From: Gammaproteobacteria bacterium
Lineage (GTDB): Bacteria > Pseudomonadota > Gammaproteobacteria > Chromatiales > Chromatiaceae
DNA length: 48,899 nt
Reading direction: 5' to 3'
NCBI GenBank assembly: GCA_020445405.1
Contig: JAGRGQ010000027.1
Span: 1 to 48,899, forward strand
This document shows, piece after piece, positions 24,381 to 31,851 of the stretch; the first letter of the stretch is position 1, and the number at the start of each line of letters is the position of its first letter. The translations under genes were made by a program, and so were the position numbers. Under the pieces are notes generated by a model. That model was not told where the DNA came from and did no database searches. It worked only from the letters and a program-made list of their open reading frames with translations.

Positions 24381-25244
24381 TTAATACTTCGATTGTGTGA
24401 CCCGCATCTGTCGAAACTGAATCACCGCTACGCCGGCAACGGTAAGTCCGCCGCCGACAGCTTTATACTGGGTAAAATCCTCGCCGAGAATCCATACACC
24501 GGCGGCGACACCTATCACCGGCGCAAGCAGTGTAAACGGAACCACCTGGTTCACCTGCAGCCTGCCGATCAACCGGTACCAGAGGTAGTAAGCGACGATG
24601 GACGAGGCCAGGACGATATACACCAGCGCAGTCCATGTTTTCCAGTCGGCGCTTCGAATGGCAATCAGTTGATCCGTTTCCACCAACAGGGACATCAGGA
24701 TTAAAGGAGGAACGGCCAGCAGACTCAGCCAGCCGATCAACGTCAGCGGATGCACCTGCGGAATTCGTTTGATAAGAATATTCGATCCGGCCCAGCACAT
24801 CGCCGAAACCAGCAGCGCAGCTATCGCAACGGGTGTACCGCCCTCCGGCTCGCCCGCCAGCAATCCGGCTCCGGCGAACGCCATGCCCATACCCGCAGCG
24901 CGTATCCAACCCAGCCTGTCACCAAAGAAGAAGGCTGCCAGTATCGAACTGAAAGGAACACCGAGCTGGATCAGCAGTGCTGCTGTTGCTGCATCAGCGC
25001 CGCGTAATCCCATAAACAGCAGGCCAAAATGTCCCACCCCCATGGTGCCTGAGAGAAGCAGCAGCTGTTTGAACTGCGTTTTTTCCGGTCGAAAAAAAGG
25101 CGTCAGTATGATGCCCACCAGCAGAAACCGGAGCACCGTCAACGCCAAGGGCGGAATTTCTGTCACAGCGGTTTTGATCGCGACAAAATTCAAGCCCCAA
25201 ATCAGTACCACCGCAAGCACCTGAAGCAGATCGATTGGCCGCAT
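24381..25244 (-). CDS. EamA/DMT-family transporter
   Basis: 287 residues with about ten transmembrane helices arranged as two EamA repeats. The first starts with VLIWGLNFVAIKTAV and LRFLLVGIILTPFF; the second with LVSAMCWAGSNILIKRI and ends with LLAPVIGVAAGVWILGE. This drug/metabolite-transporter family exports amino acids, nucleosides or other small metabolites; the substrate cannot be predicted from sequence alone. The short charged C-terminus (RQMRVTQSKY) would be cytoplasmic. It is a single minus-strand gene, convergent with DUF3501 and divergent from the putative peptidoglycan hydrolase gene 166 bp away. Confidence 0.92.
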   Translation of the reverse strand: MRPIDLLQVLAVVLIWGLNFVAIKTAVTEIPPLALTVLRFLLVGIILTPFFRPEKTQFKQLLLLSGTMGVGHFGLLFMGLRGADAATAALLIQLGVPFSSILAAFFFGDRLGWIRAAGMGMAFAGAGLLAGEPEGGTPVAIAALLVSAMCWAGSNILIKRIPQVHPLTLIGWLSLLAVPPLILMSLLVETDQLIAIRSADWKTWTALVYIVLASSIVAYYLWYRLIGRLQVNQVVPFTLLAPVIGVAAGVWILGEDFTQYKAVGGGLTVAGVAVIQFRQMRVTQSKY

Positions 25245-25410
25245 AGCACTCCCGAATTTTATTTCCAGCAGTCGTATTCTACAGGGGAGTCAGTAAAATT
25301 GATCTGTCGGGCAAATTCCGCTTTCGATAAACCGGTTCGGCTCGCTTTGACTCCACCCCATGCCGTGCCATACTCCATTGTGCTCACGGGCAATCAGTAT
25401 GGAGAATTGT

Positions 25411-26562
25411 ATGGCCGTTTCCGTCAAGCTCGAGAACGATTTTATCGTGGGAGGCGCTACCGATACGCAGCTGACGCCCCATTTCCGACTGCGGGAGTTT
25501 GTCCGGTCCGATGGAAGGGTATGCATTCATCGGGAACTGGTTTCCGGATTGCAGCTGCTGCGGGAAAGCCATGACGCTCCGATCAGCGTCGCCAGCGTCG
25601 AGCCGCCGTTGCAGTTCAAACCGGCAGCAGAGGGTACAGCCGTCCTGATTTCAGCGACAGATCCAGAAGTGCTGTTGAACAACGCGCGGCAACTGCAGAA
25701 AGCGGGCTACTTTCAGCGGGTGGAACAGCGGGGAGATCAGCTTTATCTGGAAATCCCCGACCCGGACAACCTGCCCGCAATTGCGCCTAAACTCGCTTTT
25801 GACTGCGGTGTCAGGGTCACCGCAGCGTTCGAAACCAGTGGTGACCCCTATCAGCAGGTGACCGGGAATTTCGACGGCGCCGGACTGTCGTTCGGTCCGA
25901 TTCAGTGCAACCTGAAAACGGGAACCCTGCAGGAGTTGTTCCGGCGCATGCGTGGCGAGGATGCGGATCGCCTGCGGCGATGTTTCGGTAGCGATCTGGA
26001 TTATCGTAGCTTCTGGCGGATTCTGGACGGCTCCCGTCGCGCGGCTGTGCATTGGGCCGACCAACTCAGCAGAGGACGCTACAAACACCGTTTCTCGCAA
26101 CCCTGGACAGGCTACCTGCAGGCAGTTGGCAGAGATGCGCTGTTCCGGAGAGTCATGCTGAGATACGCGTACGACAAATACGGGAAGTTGCTGCTGTCAA
26201 CCCTCGCTTTTGCGCGGGGTATTTCCCCGATACCTATCGACAATCTGCGCTGTCTTGCCGCGCTCTACGATATGGGTGTGCAGCAGGGCAACCTGCAGAA
26301 GGCACACAGTCAGATCAAACGACGGGTAGCGGCGGAACAGCCGAAAGACCAGTTTGCACTGACGCGCATACTGTTGGAGGAGCGGGCAAAAAAAGCGTCC
26401 AGACGCTGGCGTGCCGACTGTCTCAGCCGGCGCCTCACCATTCTGGAACGGCAGCCGGTTTCTGTCTCGATGGACGGCCAGCACTCGCGCCGCAGCAATC
26501 CGTACAGTTACCTGCTGCGAAACTCTCAGGTGCGCAGCCTGGAGAACTATCTTGCCGGCTGA
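25411..26562 (+). CDS. Putative peptidoglycan-degrading protein (M15-like plus lysozyme-like)
   Basis: 383 residues from the ATG at 25411, chosen because GGAG lies 6 bp upstream; an in-frame start at 25360 exists but lacks a good site. Residues about 18-55 (LTPHFRLREFVRSDG to HRELVSGLQLLRESHDAPISV) resemble the start of peptidase M15A-type domains, but the catalytic part is not recognisable. Residues about 150-300 begin with GNFDGAGLSFGPIQCNL and KTGTLQELFRRM, a pattern seen in lysozyme-like hydrolases, where the preceding acidic residues could be catalytic. There is no signal peptide, so export would need another route. The 3' end overlaps the next gene by 11 bp. Family assignment is by motif resemblance and is tentative. 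Confidence 0.55.
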   Translation: MAVSVKLENDFIVGGATDTQLTPHFRLREFVRSDGRVCIHRELVSGLQLLRESHDAPISVASVEPPLQFKPAAEGTAVLISATDPEVLLNNARQLQKAGYFQRVEQRGDQLYLEIPDPDNLPAIAPKLAFDCGVRVTAAFETSGDPYQQVTGNFDGAGLSFGPIQCNLKTGTLQELFRRMRGEDADRLRRCFGSDLDYRSFWRILDGSRRAAVHWADQLSRGRYKHRFSQPWTGYLQAVGRDALFRRVMLRYAYDKYGKLLLSTLAFARGISPIPIDNLRCLAALYDMGVQQGNLQKAHSQIKRRVAAEQPKDQFALTRILLEERAKKASRRWRADCLSRRLTILERQPVSVSMDGQHSRRSNPYSYLLRNSQVRSLENYLAG

Positions 26563-27175
26563 CTGCAGCCCGCGTGTTGGCACCACCGCCGGACGGCGGG
26601 ACGGGCGGCATTCCAGGCCGGAAAAACGCGCTGCGGTAACCGTCGCCAAATTCCTGCTCGGGTTTTTTGCCGTGGCGGGCATTCCGGCATGCACCGCAAC
26701 CAATCCTGTAGCGACCGGGCAGGCAGTGCCGGTCAATTACCTGGAGGTATCCGCGCGTCTGGTTACCTCCGGTCAGCTCACTGCTGACCAGATTTCGGCA
26801 CTGGATCCGGCTGAATACCCGGTAGTCATCAATCTTGCGCCCGGCGATGTTGACGGCATGCAGTATGAGGCTGGTTTGTTGGCCGGTAAAGGCATCGCCT
26901 ACGTAGCCATCCCGGTTGAGGCAGAGCGGCCTGATTACCGGGAATTCGTCCTTTTCAGCAACGTTCTCCAATCGGTGGAAAAAGGCCGGGTATGGGTGCA
27001 CTGCAGATCCAACTACCGCTCCTCGGTCTTTGCCTTCCTCTACCGCGTAATCCATGAAGGTGCGGACCCCGACGCCGCCTACGAGAAGCTGACGCAGGTT
27101 TGGATTCCTACACCCCACTGGTTGACATTTGTCCGGGAAACGCTTGCAAGGCACAAAATCGCCTTCGATTTCTGA
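26552..27175 (+). CDS. Tyrosine-phosphatase-like lipoprotein (CX5R)
   Basis: The TTG at 26552 is chosen as start: GGAG lies 7 bp before it, and it overlaps the preceding stop by 11 bp, a typical coupled arrangement. No ATG occurs in frame before the conserved region. It gives 207 residues with an Arg-rich N-terminus, a hydrophobic stretch and a lipobox-like IPAC (Cys47). The rest resembles DSP/PTP-like phosphatases (beta-lactamase-hydrolase-like family): VPVNYLEVSARLVTSGQLT, then VVINLAPGD and the P-loop HCRSNYRSS (Cys151, Arg157), fitting CX5R. The general acid Asp is not obvious. A periplasmic lipid-anchored location is inferred from the lipobox. The N-region is longer than usual for a lipoprotein, so the start remains uncertain. 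Confidence 0.72.
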   Translation: MPADCSPRVGTTAGRRDGRHSRPEKRAAVTVAKFLLGFFAVAGIPACTATNPVATGQAVPVNYLEVSARLVTSGQLTADQISALDPAEYPVVINLAPGDVDGMQYEAGLLAGKGIAYVAIPVEAERPDYREFVLFSNVLQSVEKGRVWVHCRSNYRSSVFAFLYRVIHEGADPDAAYEKLTQVWIPTPHWLTFVRETLARHKIAFDF

Positions 27176-27505
27176 ACGTAAAACAGTGCCGGTTCAGTCC
27201 CGCATCCCCGCTTATACATCGGTTTGACGCATCACCGGACCGACCACGGAAAGCATATTTGCTGCTCAGCCGAGCCCAATTTTTCCCTGTTTCAGCCGCT
27301 ATCAATAAAAGCGGGTACTGCTCCGTCAAGCATAGTGGGAATCGCATTATCCAGAGGTGTCGAGCTATTTTACACTTACAACGGATGCGAATTAAGTTTG
27401 TAATATAGGCTTCTGAAATATATATATATTTTTTGTTTGGCACCTTGTTTGCATAAATCAGACTATACAGTGTTTTGGCTGGCATAAATTACAGCAGGTG
27501 AGTCC
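27176..27505 (+). promoter_or_regulatory. AT-rich upstream region of the PEP-CTERM gene
   Basis: These 330 bp hold no convincing gene. The last 140 bp become strongly AT-rich, with a TATATATAT run at 27420-27429, directly before the sigma-54 promoter listed next. TTACAA / TTGTAA half-sites near 27373 and 27400 form a loose inverted repeat that could bind an activator. Confidence 0.45.
27438..27453 (+). promoter_or_regulatory. Sigma-54 (RpoN) promoter for the PEP-CTERM gene
   Basis: TGGCAC-CTTGT-TTGCA matches the -24/-12 consensus TGGCACNNNNNTTGCA exactly. The GG (27439-27440) and GC (27451-27452) are 12 bases apart, as required. The start codon of the PEP-CTERM gene is 52 bp downstream. Known PEP-CTERM/exosortase systems use the RpoN-dependent regulator PrsR, which makes this assignment fit its context. 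Confidence 0.8.
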
Positions 27506-28981
27506 ATGATTTTTTCAGAGCACGGTCGTTCAAAACGCAGGTCACTCCGCCGCTCGCGCATGCGGCGCTGGGCGAGATCCGGATTCGCCATTCTGTCAGG
27601 ATTGGTAGTAATTTCGCTGGCAGTACTCAGTCTGGTCATGGCCAACCTGCCCGGTGGTTATGACGCCAGCCCCGGCTATGCCGCAATCCCCGACCTGCCA
27701 CAACTGCAGTCAAAGGTATCAAATAGGAATAAGCAGCAGCGCCTCCTGGATCAGACACTCGCCCAGCTGAACACCCGGAAAAGTTCCACGGTTGAAGAAG
27801 AGTACGATACCTGCGATTCAGAGATAGAGTATCCCGGCACCGCTGATGAGCCGACACCGGATCCGATGGTCGCCGGCGGCGCGTCCGATCAGGCTGCACC
27901 GAAAACCAGTCCGGGCGTCGCCGAACCCGGGGAAGAGATTCTGGCACAGGAACCGGCTGACCAGCCGCAGCTGGATAACGGTCCCTCCGGCCCATTCTCC
28001 GGACCCCTGGCGCCAGCCCACCCCGGCTTACAGCCCAATAGCGCAGCCCCCAGCGGACAGCCTTTTCCGCAAGTGGCTGGCTCTCCCCGGAAACCGGAAC
28101 ACGATTCACCGTCAGATACGCCCTGGACGCCGAGTTCGTTCCCCGGAGCAGGTGGCGGCGGCGCTCCCGGCGCAACCCCTGCTCCGCGCATCGCCTCCAG
28201 TGGACCCGGGAACGACTCAACCGGGTTCGGAGACGACACGCCTGGCTACGTACCATCGGATCACACGCCTGCGGCCAATCCAACAGATCTTCCCGAAGAA
28301 CTGGACAGCCCCCAGATCGCCGATGCATCGAATCCGACGGATGGCTGGTTCTCTCCGGGCCACTCCCCCGGCATCGCCACCGTGGCCGGCGACTTCAATC
28401 TGAACGGACAAACCATTCTGTTTGAAATTCTGGGTACCGAAGCAGGCACCGAGTATGATCAGCTTCAGGTAGAGGGTATCGCCAATCTGAATGAAGGAAA
28501 TGTCGTCTTCGCATTCATCAACGGATACGTGCCTGAATCAAGCGACCTTTACGACCTGATACTTGGCCAGGAGATCCTCGTGGACCTGGAGAAGGTAAAT
28601 TTCTACTACGGCCTGTTCGATCCGGCCAATGACCCCAGCTACAACCTGCATGCTCCGCACAATCTGGGACTCTACACCGCGCTCGACTATAAGGACGGCG
28701 ACCCGGCAGACGACGTCAAACTCTATGAGGAGAACGGCACAGCAACCAATAACAACGGTATATTGACGTTCGATCGGTTGATGCGCATTGCCTACATGGA
28801 TCAGGAAGGCGAAAAAATTCAGGGTCCCGATCAGGAATTCACTCCGGTGGATTTTACCGAGCCCACAGACGACAACCCCAGAGTCAGCCTCGCCACGGTG
28901 CCGGAACCGGGACCACTGATGCTGCTGATGGCCTCCAGTCTGTTGTTGCTGCACAGGTTTGGCAAGCGCAACAAGGGCTGA
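27506..28981 (+). CDS. PEP-CTERM sorting-signal surface protein
   Basis: 491 residues. A very basic N-terminus (nine Arg among the first 26 residues) leads into a hydrophobic segment (about 30-47), a signal sequence or anchor. Residues about 115-270 are Pro/Gly/Ser-rich and likely disordered. Residues about 285-335 carry GWFSPGHSPGIATVAGDFNL and a GTEYDQLQVEGIANLNEGNV-like strand pattern, similar to the SPGxSPG beta-repeat of exported surface proteins. The C-terminus has the PEP-CTERM signal: VPEPGPLMLL, a hydrophobic helix, and RFGKRNKG. Exosortase (EpsH/XrtA) would process this signal; no exosortase gene is in the window. It is a monocistronic unit with a sigma-54 promoter and a strong terminator. 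These proteins usually accompany exopolysaccharide. Confidence 0.9.
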   Translation: MIFSEHGRSKRRSLRRSRMRRWARSGFAILSGLVVISLAVLSLVMANLPGGYDASPGYAAIPDLPQLQSKVSNRNKQQRLLDQTLAQLNTRKSSTVEEEYDTCDSEIEYPGTADEPTPDPMVAGGASDQAAPKTSPGVAEPGEEILAQEPADQPQLDNGPSGPFSGPLAPAHPGLQPNSAAPSGQPFPQVAGSPRKPEHDSPSDTPWTPSSFPGAGGGGAPGATPAPRIASSGPGNDSTGFGDDTPGYVPSDHTPAANPTDLPEELDSPQIADASNPTDGWFSPGHSPGIATVAGDFNLNGQTILFEILGTEAGTEYDQLQVEGIANLNEGNVVFAFINGYVPESSDLYDLILGQEILVDLEKVNFYYGLFDPANDPSYNLHAPHNLGLYTALDYKDGDPADDVKLYEENGTATNNNGILTFDRLMRIAYMDQEGEKIQGPDQEFTPVDFTEPTDDNPRVSLATVPEPGPLMLLMASSLLLLHRFGKRNKG

Positions 28982-28996
28982 TTCACCACCCATTTC

Positions 28997-29036
28997 AGCG
29001 GGCTCTTTACAGAGCCCGCTGTCGCTTTTGCTGTTT
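28997..29036 (+). terminator. Strong intrinsic terminator after the PEP-CTERM gene
   Basis: A perfect 10-bp stem AGCGGGCTCT / AGAGCCCGCT (28997-29006 and 29011-29020) with loop TTAC is followed by a T-rich stretch with TTTT and TTT runs. It lies 15 bp after the stop codon. Confidence 0.85.
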
Positions 29037-29046
29037 GACCCGCGCG

Positions 29047-29871
29047 TTAAATCACCCGTTTAAGAGCGTCCTGCCCTCCCATGGAGAGGCTTACCGAACC
29101 GGTCAGTTCGCACTGAGACTCCGCCGGGTTGATGCGGATAAGCGGTGCACTGAACCGGAGCGACATATCCTCGGACAAGCGGCGAATCGAGGGCACAGCC
29201 GTGCCTGCGCCAATTTCGATAATAACCATGCGCATCCCGGATCTCTCGACGTTTGCAAGCCACTGACTGAAACGACGGCCCTGCGCTTCACTTCGCCGCG
29301 CAATCCAAGTGCCGTCGGAAAACAGCAGAATATTCGGGCGCGCCAGCGAACCGCAGCGCGGACAGGCCGGCAATTCCCCGAGTGCGCGAAAACTCTCCTG
29401 TTCTATTTCAACATTCACTTCGGTCGCCGGCCATATCGCATCGGTACATGGCCGGCAGCACTGCAATCGATGAATAGAGCCGTGAATCTCGTAAATCTGT
29501 GAATCCGGAAATCCGGATTTCTCGAACGCGCCGTCGACGTTACTGGTCACGACAAATCCGCTGCCGGTCTTCTTACCGATCAGATTCAGCAGTCGAGTGT
29601 AGCCGGAGTGCGGCTCGGTGTTGCGATAGCGTTCCAGGCGATGCCCGTAGAAAGCCCAGGCAAGCGCGGGCGCGCGCAAAAAACTGGCTGGATTAGCCAT
29701 CTCTTCGAAACGAAGGCCGCTATTCGCAAGTTTTGGATATGCTTTCCAGAACCCCTCAGGACCACGAAAATCTGGTAATCCCGAATCTACCGACATTCCC
29801 GCGCCTGCCGAGATCAGAATCGCGTCCGCTTCGGACAACAGCGTGGCTGCTCTGGAAATCGCTTCATTCAC
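29047..29871 (-). CDS. Sir2-family NAD-dependent protein deacylase
   Basis: 274 residues. The NAD-binding signature is present as SAGAGMSVDSGLPDFRG (about 21-37), TSNVDGAF (109-116) and the catalytic His130 in EIHGSIH. A zinc-binding set is suggested by Cys138/139 and Cys142, with Cys170 and Cys173 in CPRCG. The C-terminal Rossmann part has IEIGAGTAVPSIRR, where family members usually have a GTSL-type motif. Sirtuins remove acyl groups from lysine with NAD as co-substrate, or ADP-ribosylate proteins. It stands alone on the minus strand, convergent with the PEP-CTERM gene. Substrates are unknown. The ATG was taken because the family fold starts directly after it. Confidence 0.9.
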   Translation of the reverse strand: MNEAISRAATLLSEADAILISAGAGMSVDSGLPDFRGPEGFWKAYPKLANSGLRFEEMANPASFLRAPALAWAFYGHRLERYRNTEPHSGYTRLLNLIGKKTGSGFVVTSNVDGAFEKSGFPDSQIYEIHGSIHRLQCCRPCTDAIWPATEVNVEIEQESFRALGELPACPRCGSLARPNILLFSDGTWIARRSEAQGRRFSQWLANVERSGMRMVIIEIGAGTAVPSIRRLSEDMSLRFSAPLIRINPAESQCELTGSVSLSMGGQDALKRVI

Positions 29872-30201
29872 AATGAACCATCCGCCTTGGCTGGAATCTG
29901 ACTGACAATCCCTCGCGCACCGCGCCGCACAGTAAACTATGTACCGGCAAGCGATGCAACAGAACGGGCACTATTGCGGGCGCAATCCCCTGGGGTCCGG
30001 GGCGACTCGGCTGCTGGATTTGTTGCGGCTCGATTAATTGGCATCGACTGCACTCATCGCTTCGGGACACGCAAAGGAATCCCCAAGGTAACAGCGGCGG
30101 GGGATGATGCGAGAGGTACTGACCAGCAATCTGGTATTGCGGACGGTTGACCGTGCCGGCCAACCGGGGTCTGTCGGTTTTCCGGAGGGATTAGCGGTTT
30201 A
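29872..30201. other. Intergenic region upstream of the sirtuin gene
   Basis: These 330 bp lie between the start of the sirtuin gene and the end of a small minus-strand membrane protein gene. A 99-codon minus-strand frame crosses it, but its composition (many Pro, Ser, Arg, His) and lack of a ribosome binding site argue against a gene. No repeat, tRNA or terminator was recognised. Confidence 0.4.
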
Positions 30202-30345
30202 TCAACGTGGGGAAAAAATCAGATCCAGCAGGTAAGCGCCCAGCGCAACCGCCAGAACCAGGCCCAGCACACAGAAGAACAGAATCGATCCTTCGTAGAA
30301 AAGACGCATATAATGCGCGGCGATAAATTTGCGACTTGTCTGCAT
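30202..30345 (-). CDS. Small single-pass membrane protein, 47 residues
   Basis: A short gene not matched to any named family. It starts with ATG at 30345, preceded by GAGGG seven bases upstream, and ends with TGA at 30202. The product begins MQTSRKFIAAHYMRLFYEG, continues with a hydrophobic helix of about 22 residues (SILFFCVLGLVLAVALGAYL) and ends LLDLIFSPR. The basic N-terminus suggests an N-in orientation. Size, ribosome binding site and a clean transmembrane helix make it credible. It is alone, with 229 bp between its start and the divergent cupin gene, in an AT-rich upstream region (30420-30480). Function is unknown. Confidence 0.65.
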   Translation of the reverse strand: MQTSRKFIAAHYMRLFYEGSILFFCVLGLVLAVALGAYLLDLIFSPR

Positions 30346-30525
30346 GGTGCTACCCTCAAATAAAACGTGACGCTATTGCTGACAGTTGTTCTGCTGTTTT
30401 CCAAAAACAATGCACACTTTGTGCCTTTTTTAAATTAAATATATTAATCAACAACTTGATCTATTTTTTATCTAAAAATCCGGCGCATTGTGTTAAATTT
30501 AATTACACGGAGAGGAGGCTTGGCT

Positions 30526-30597
30526 ATGCGCTATACGGCGGTGATAGCGCGCACATCGGGGGCTGGGATAGACATTGAACAAAGGAAACCTGTTTGA
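30526..30597 (+). CDS. 23-residue leader ORF overlapping the cupin start
   Basis: A short frame from ATG 30526 to TGA 30597 is preceded by a near-consensus AGGAGG (30513-30518) seven bases upstream. The peptide is MRYTAVIARTSGAGIDIEQR plus three residues (KPV). Its end overlaps the cupin TTG start at 30575 in another frame by 23 bases. The cupin itself has only a weak ribosome binding site, so translation through this frame may open or couple the cupin start. Whether the peptide has a function of its own is unknown. Confidence 0.4.
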   Translation: MRYTAVIARTSGAGIDIEQRKPV

Positions 30598-30895
30598 AGC
30601 GATTCCAGCGGATCTGGAAAAGGAAGTGTTTGAAGTCCTGATCGAAAACGACAACATCAGGATTGAACGCATCATCTCGAACGGTCACACATCGCCGGAG
30701 TCGGGTTGGTACGATCAGGAACAGAATGAATGGGTCACCGTGCTAAAGGGAGAGGCCGTTTTAGAGTTTGAAGAGGGGGAGTCGCTCCATCTCGGAAAAG
30801 GCGACTATCTGGAAATTCCATCCCGCAAGCGGCACAAGGTCAGCAGGACCAGTTCAGAGCATGAGACCATCTGGCTGGCGGTGCACTATCGATAG
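30575..30895 (+). CDS. Small cupin-fold protein
   Basis: 106 residues starting at a TTG; the codon before it is preceded by an in-frame TAG at 30569-30571, so no earlier start is possible. The product starts MNKGNLFEAIPADLEKEVFE, which is the usual N-terminus of this cupin group. The cupin barrel shows RIERIISNGHTSPESGWYDQ, then EWVTVLKGEAVLEFEEGE, GDYLEIPSRKRHKVSR and ETIWLAVHY. The metal set would come from His in NGHTSPE, the Glu of NEW and His in RKRHKV. Such small cupins bind a metal and a small ligand; the substrate is unknown. Translation is probably coupled to the overlapping 23-codon leader, and a strong terminator follows directly. Confidence 0.88.
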   Translation: MNKGNLFEAIPADLEKEVFEVLIENDNIRIERIISNGHTSPESGWYDQEQNEWVTVLKGEAVLEFEEGESLHLGKGDYLEIPSRKRHKVSRTSSEHETIWLAVHYR

Positions 30896-30897
30896 CT

Positions 30898-30935
30898 GAA
30901 AATCCAACCTGTTGGCGAACACCGGTTGGATTTTC
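30898..30935. terminator. Bidirectional intrinsic terminator
   Basis: A perfect 12-bp stem GAAAATCCAACC / GGTTGGATTTTC (30898-30909 and 30924-30935) carries an inner TGTT/AACA stem. The A and T runs at the stem base make it usable on both strands, serving the cupin gene and the convergent ParB-like gene. Confidence 0.8.
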
Positions 30936-30975
30936 ATGAGCAACGAAAGCCGCGTATATCGAAATCCGGGGGATG

Positions 30976-31707
30976 TCAACCGGACCTGCCGACGAATCCG
31001 GGCAATCCACTTGCCTCGGGAGAACTCGCCAGATACAGCGCGTACGACACCTTCTCGTGGTAATCGTCAGGATCGCTTTTCTCTATATCCGCGAGTGTCA
31101 TCTCCATACACCGCTTTTCGCAGGCGAGTTGTGCATGAAAGATCACTCTGGTCCGAAAAAAGCTGCCCCATTTGAACTCCGCGAATATTGCATTGCTGGG
31201 ATCCTTGACGTATCCGTAGTCCTGCCTGACCAACCAGGAGAGGCTGCGGTAAATATCGTTATCCAGATCTTTGACGTGCTGCTTCAGGCTTGTCGGATTC
31301 GTTGGTCCCCCACCCAGGGCATCGAACGGATATACCCAGTTGTTCATTGCCATCCCGCGCCAGAAGCGGCCGCCTGTGATGGGGCTCCAGTTCTTGGTGA
31401 CCTCCACCGGCACTTCCATATCGCCCTTCGCACGCCACAGCGAAATAGCCAGATGATGGTGGTCTATCAGGTAAAATTGACCGCCATTACCGATAATGAT
31501 GGGTATGGTCCGTTGCAGCAGATAATCCTCCAGTTTCTTCCCGCTCTTTTCGGCAATTTTTTTCGTTTTGACATTGACCTCGTCCATGCCTACTGCATTC
31601 TGCGTAGGTCGGAGTTGACTGAGTTTTAACCGTGCCTGGGTACCCTGTGGCGTGGAGGATTCGCACTTGGGAAGATAGTCGAAAATATCATTTGAATTCT
31701 TTGCCAT
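30976..31707 (-). CDS. ParB-like nuclease-fold protein (ParBc_2 type)
   Basis: 243 residues from ATG 31707; a TTG one codon earlier is also possible. The region CESSTPQGTQARLKLSQLRPTQNAVG, shown by QARLKLSQLRPTQNAVGMDE, leads into a ParB/sulfiredoxin-like fold with IPIIIGNGGQFYLIDHHHLA and VPVEVTKNWS. It matches putative ParB-like nuclease proteins (PF08857 type) rather than chromosome-partitioning ParB: there is no helix-turn-helix and no adjacent parA. Some ParB/Srx-fold proteins bind or hydrolyse nucleotides; activity here is not known. The C-terminal half (GGGPTNPTSLKQHV, YGYVKDPSNAIFAEF) is typical of this subgroup. It is monocistronic and divergent from the DUF302 gene. Confidence 0.82.
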   Translation of the reverse strand: MAKNSNDIFDYLPKCESSTPQGTQARLKLSQLRPTQNAVGMDEVNVKTKKIAEKSGKKLEDYLLQRTIPIIIGNGGQFYLIDHHHLAISLWRAKGDMEVPVEVTKNWSPITGGRFWRGMAMNNWVYPFDALGGGPTNPTSLKQHVKDLDNDIYRSLSWLVRQDYGYVKDPSNAIFAEFKWGSFFRTRVIFHAQLACEKRCMEMTLADIEKSDPDDYHEKVSYALYLASSPEASGLPGFVGRSG

Positions 31708-31851
31708 CAATTTGGTGCCTTTGTTATTTAAGAGTAATTGAAGTTGCTGACCCTTGGCTGCAAACTCTACACAGCCAACAGATGATAGCTTATACTGATT
31801 CGGAAAATTACTGTGATTTTGCGGTTGAATTATTCCGGGGAGAGCGAAAAT

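Noticed and set aside
29864-30163. A 99-codon minus-strand frame upstream of the sirtuin gene.
   Set aside because: Pro/Arg/His-rich composition, no ribosome binding site, and it overlaps the sirtuin start.
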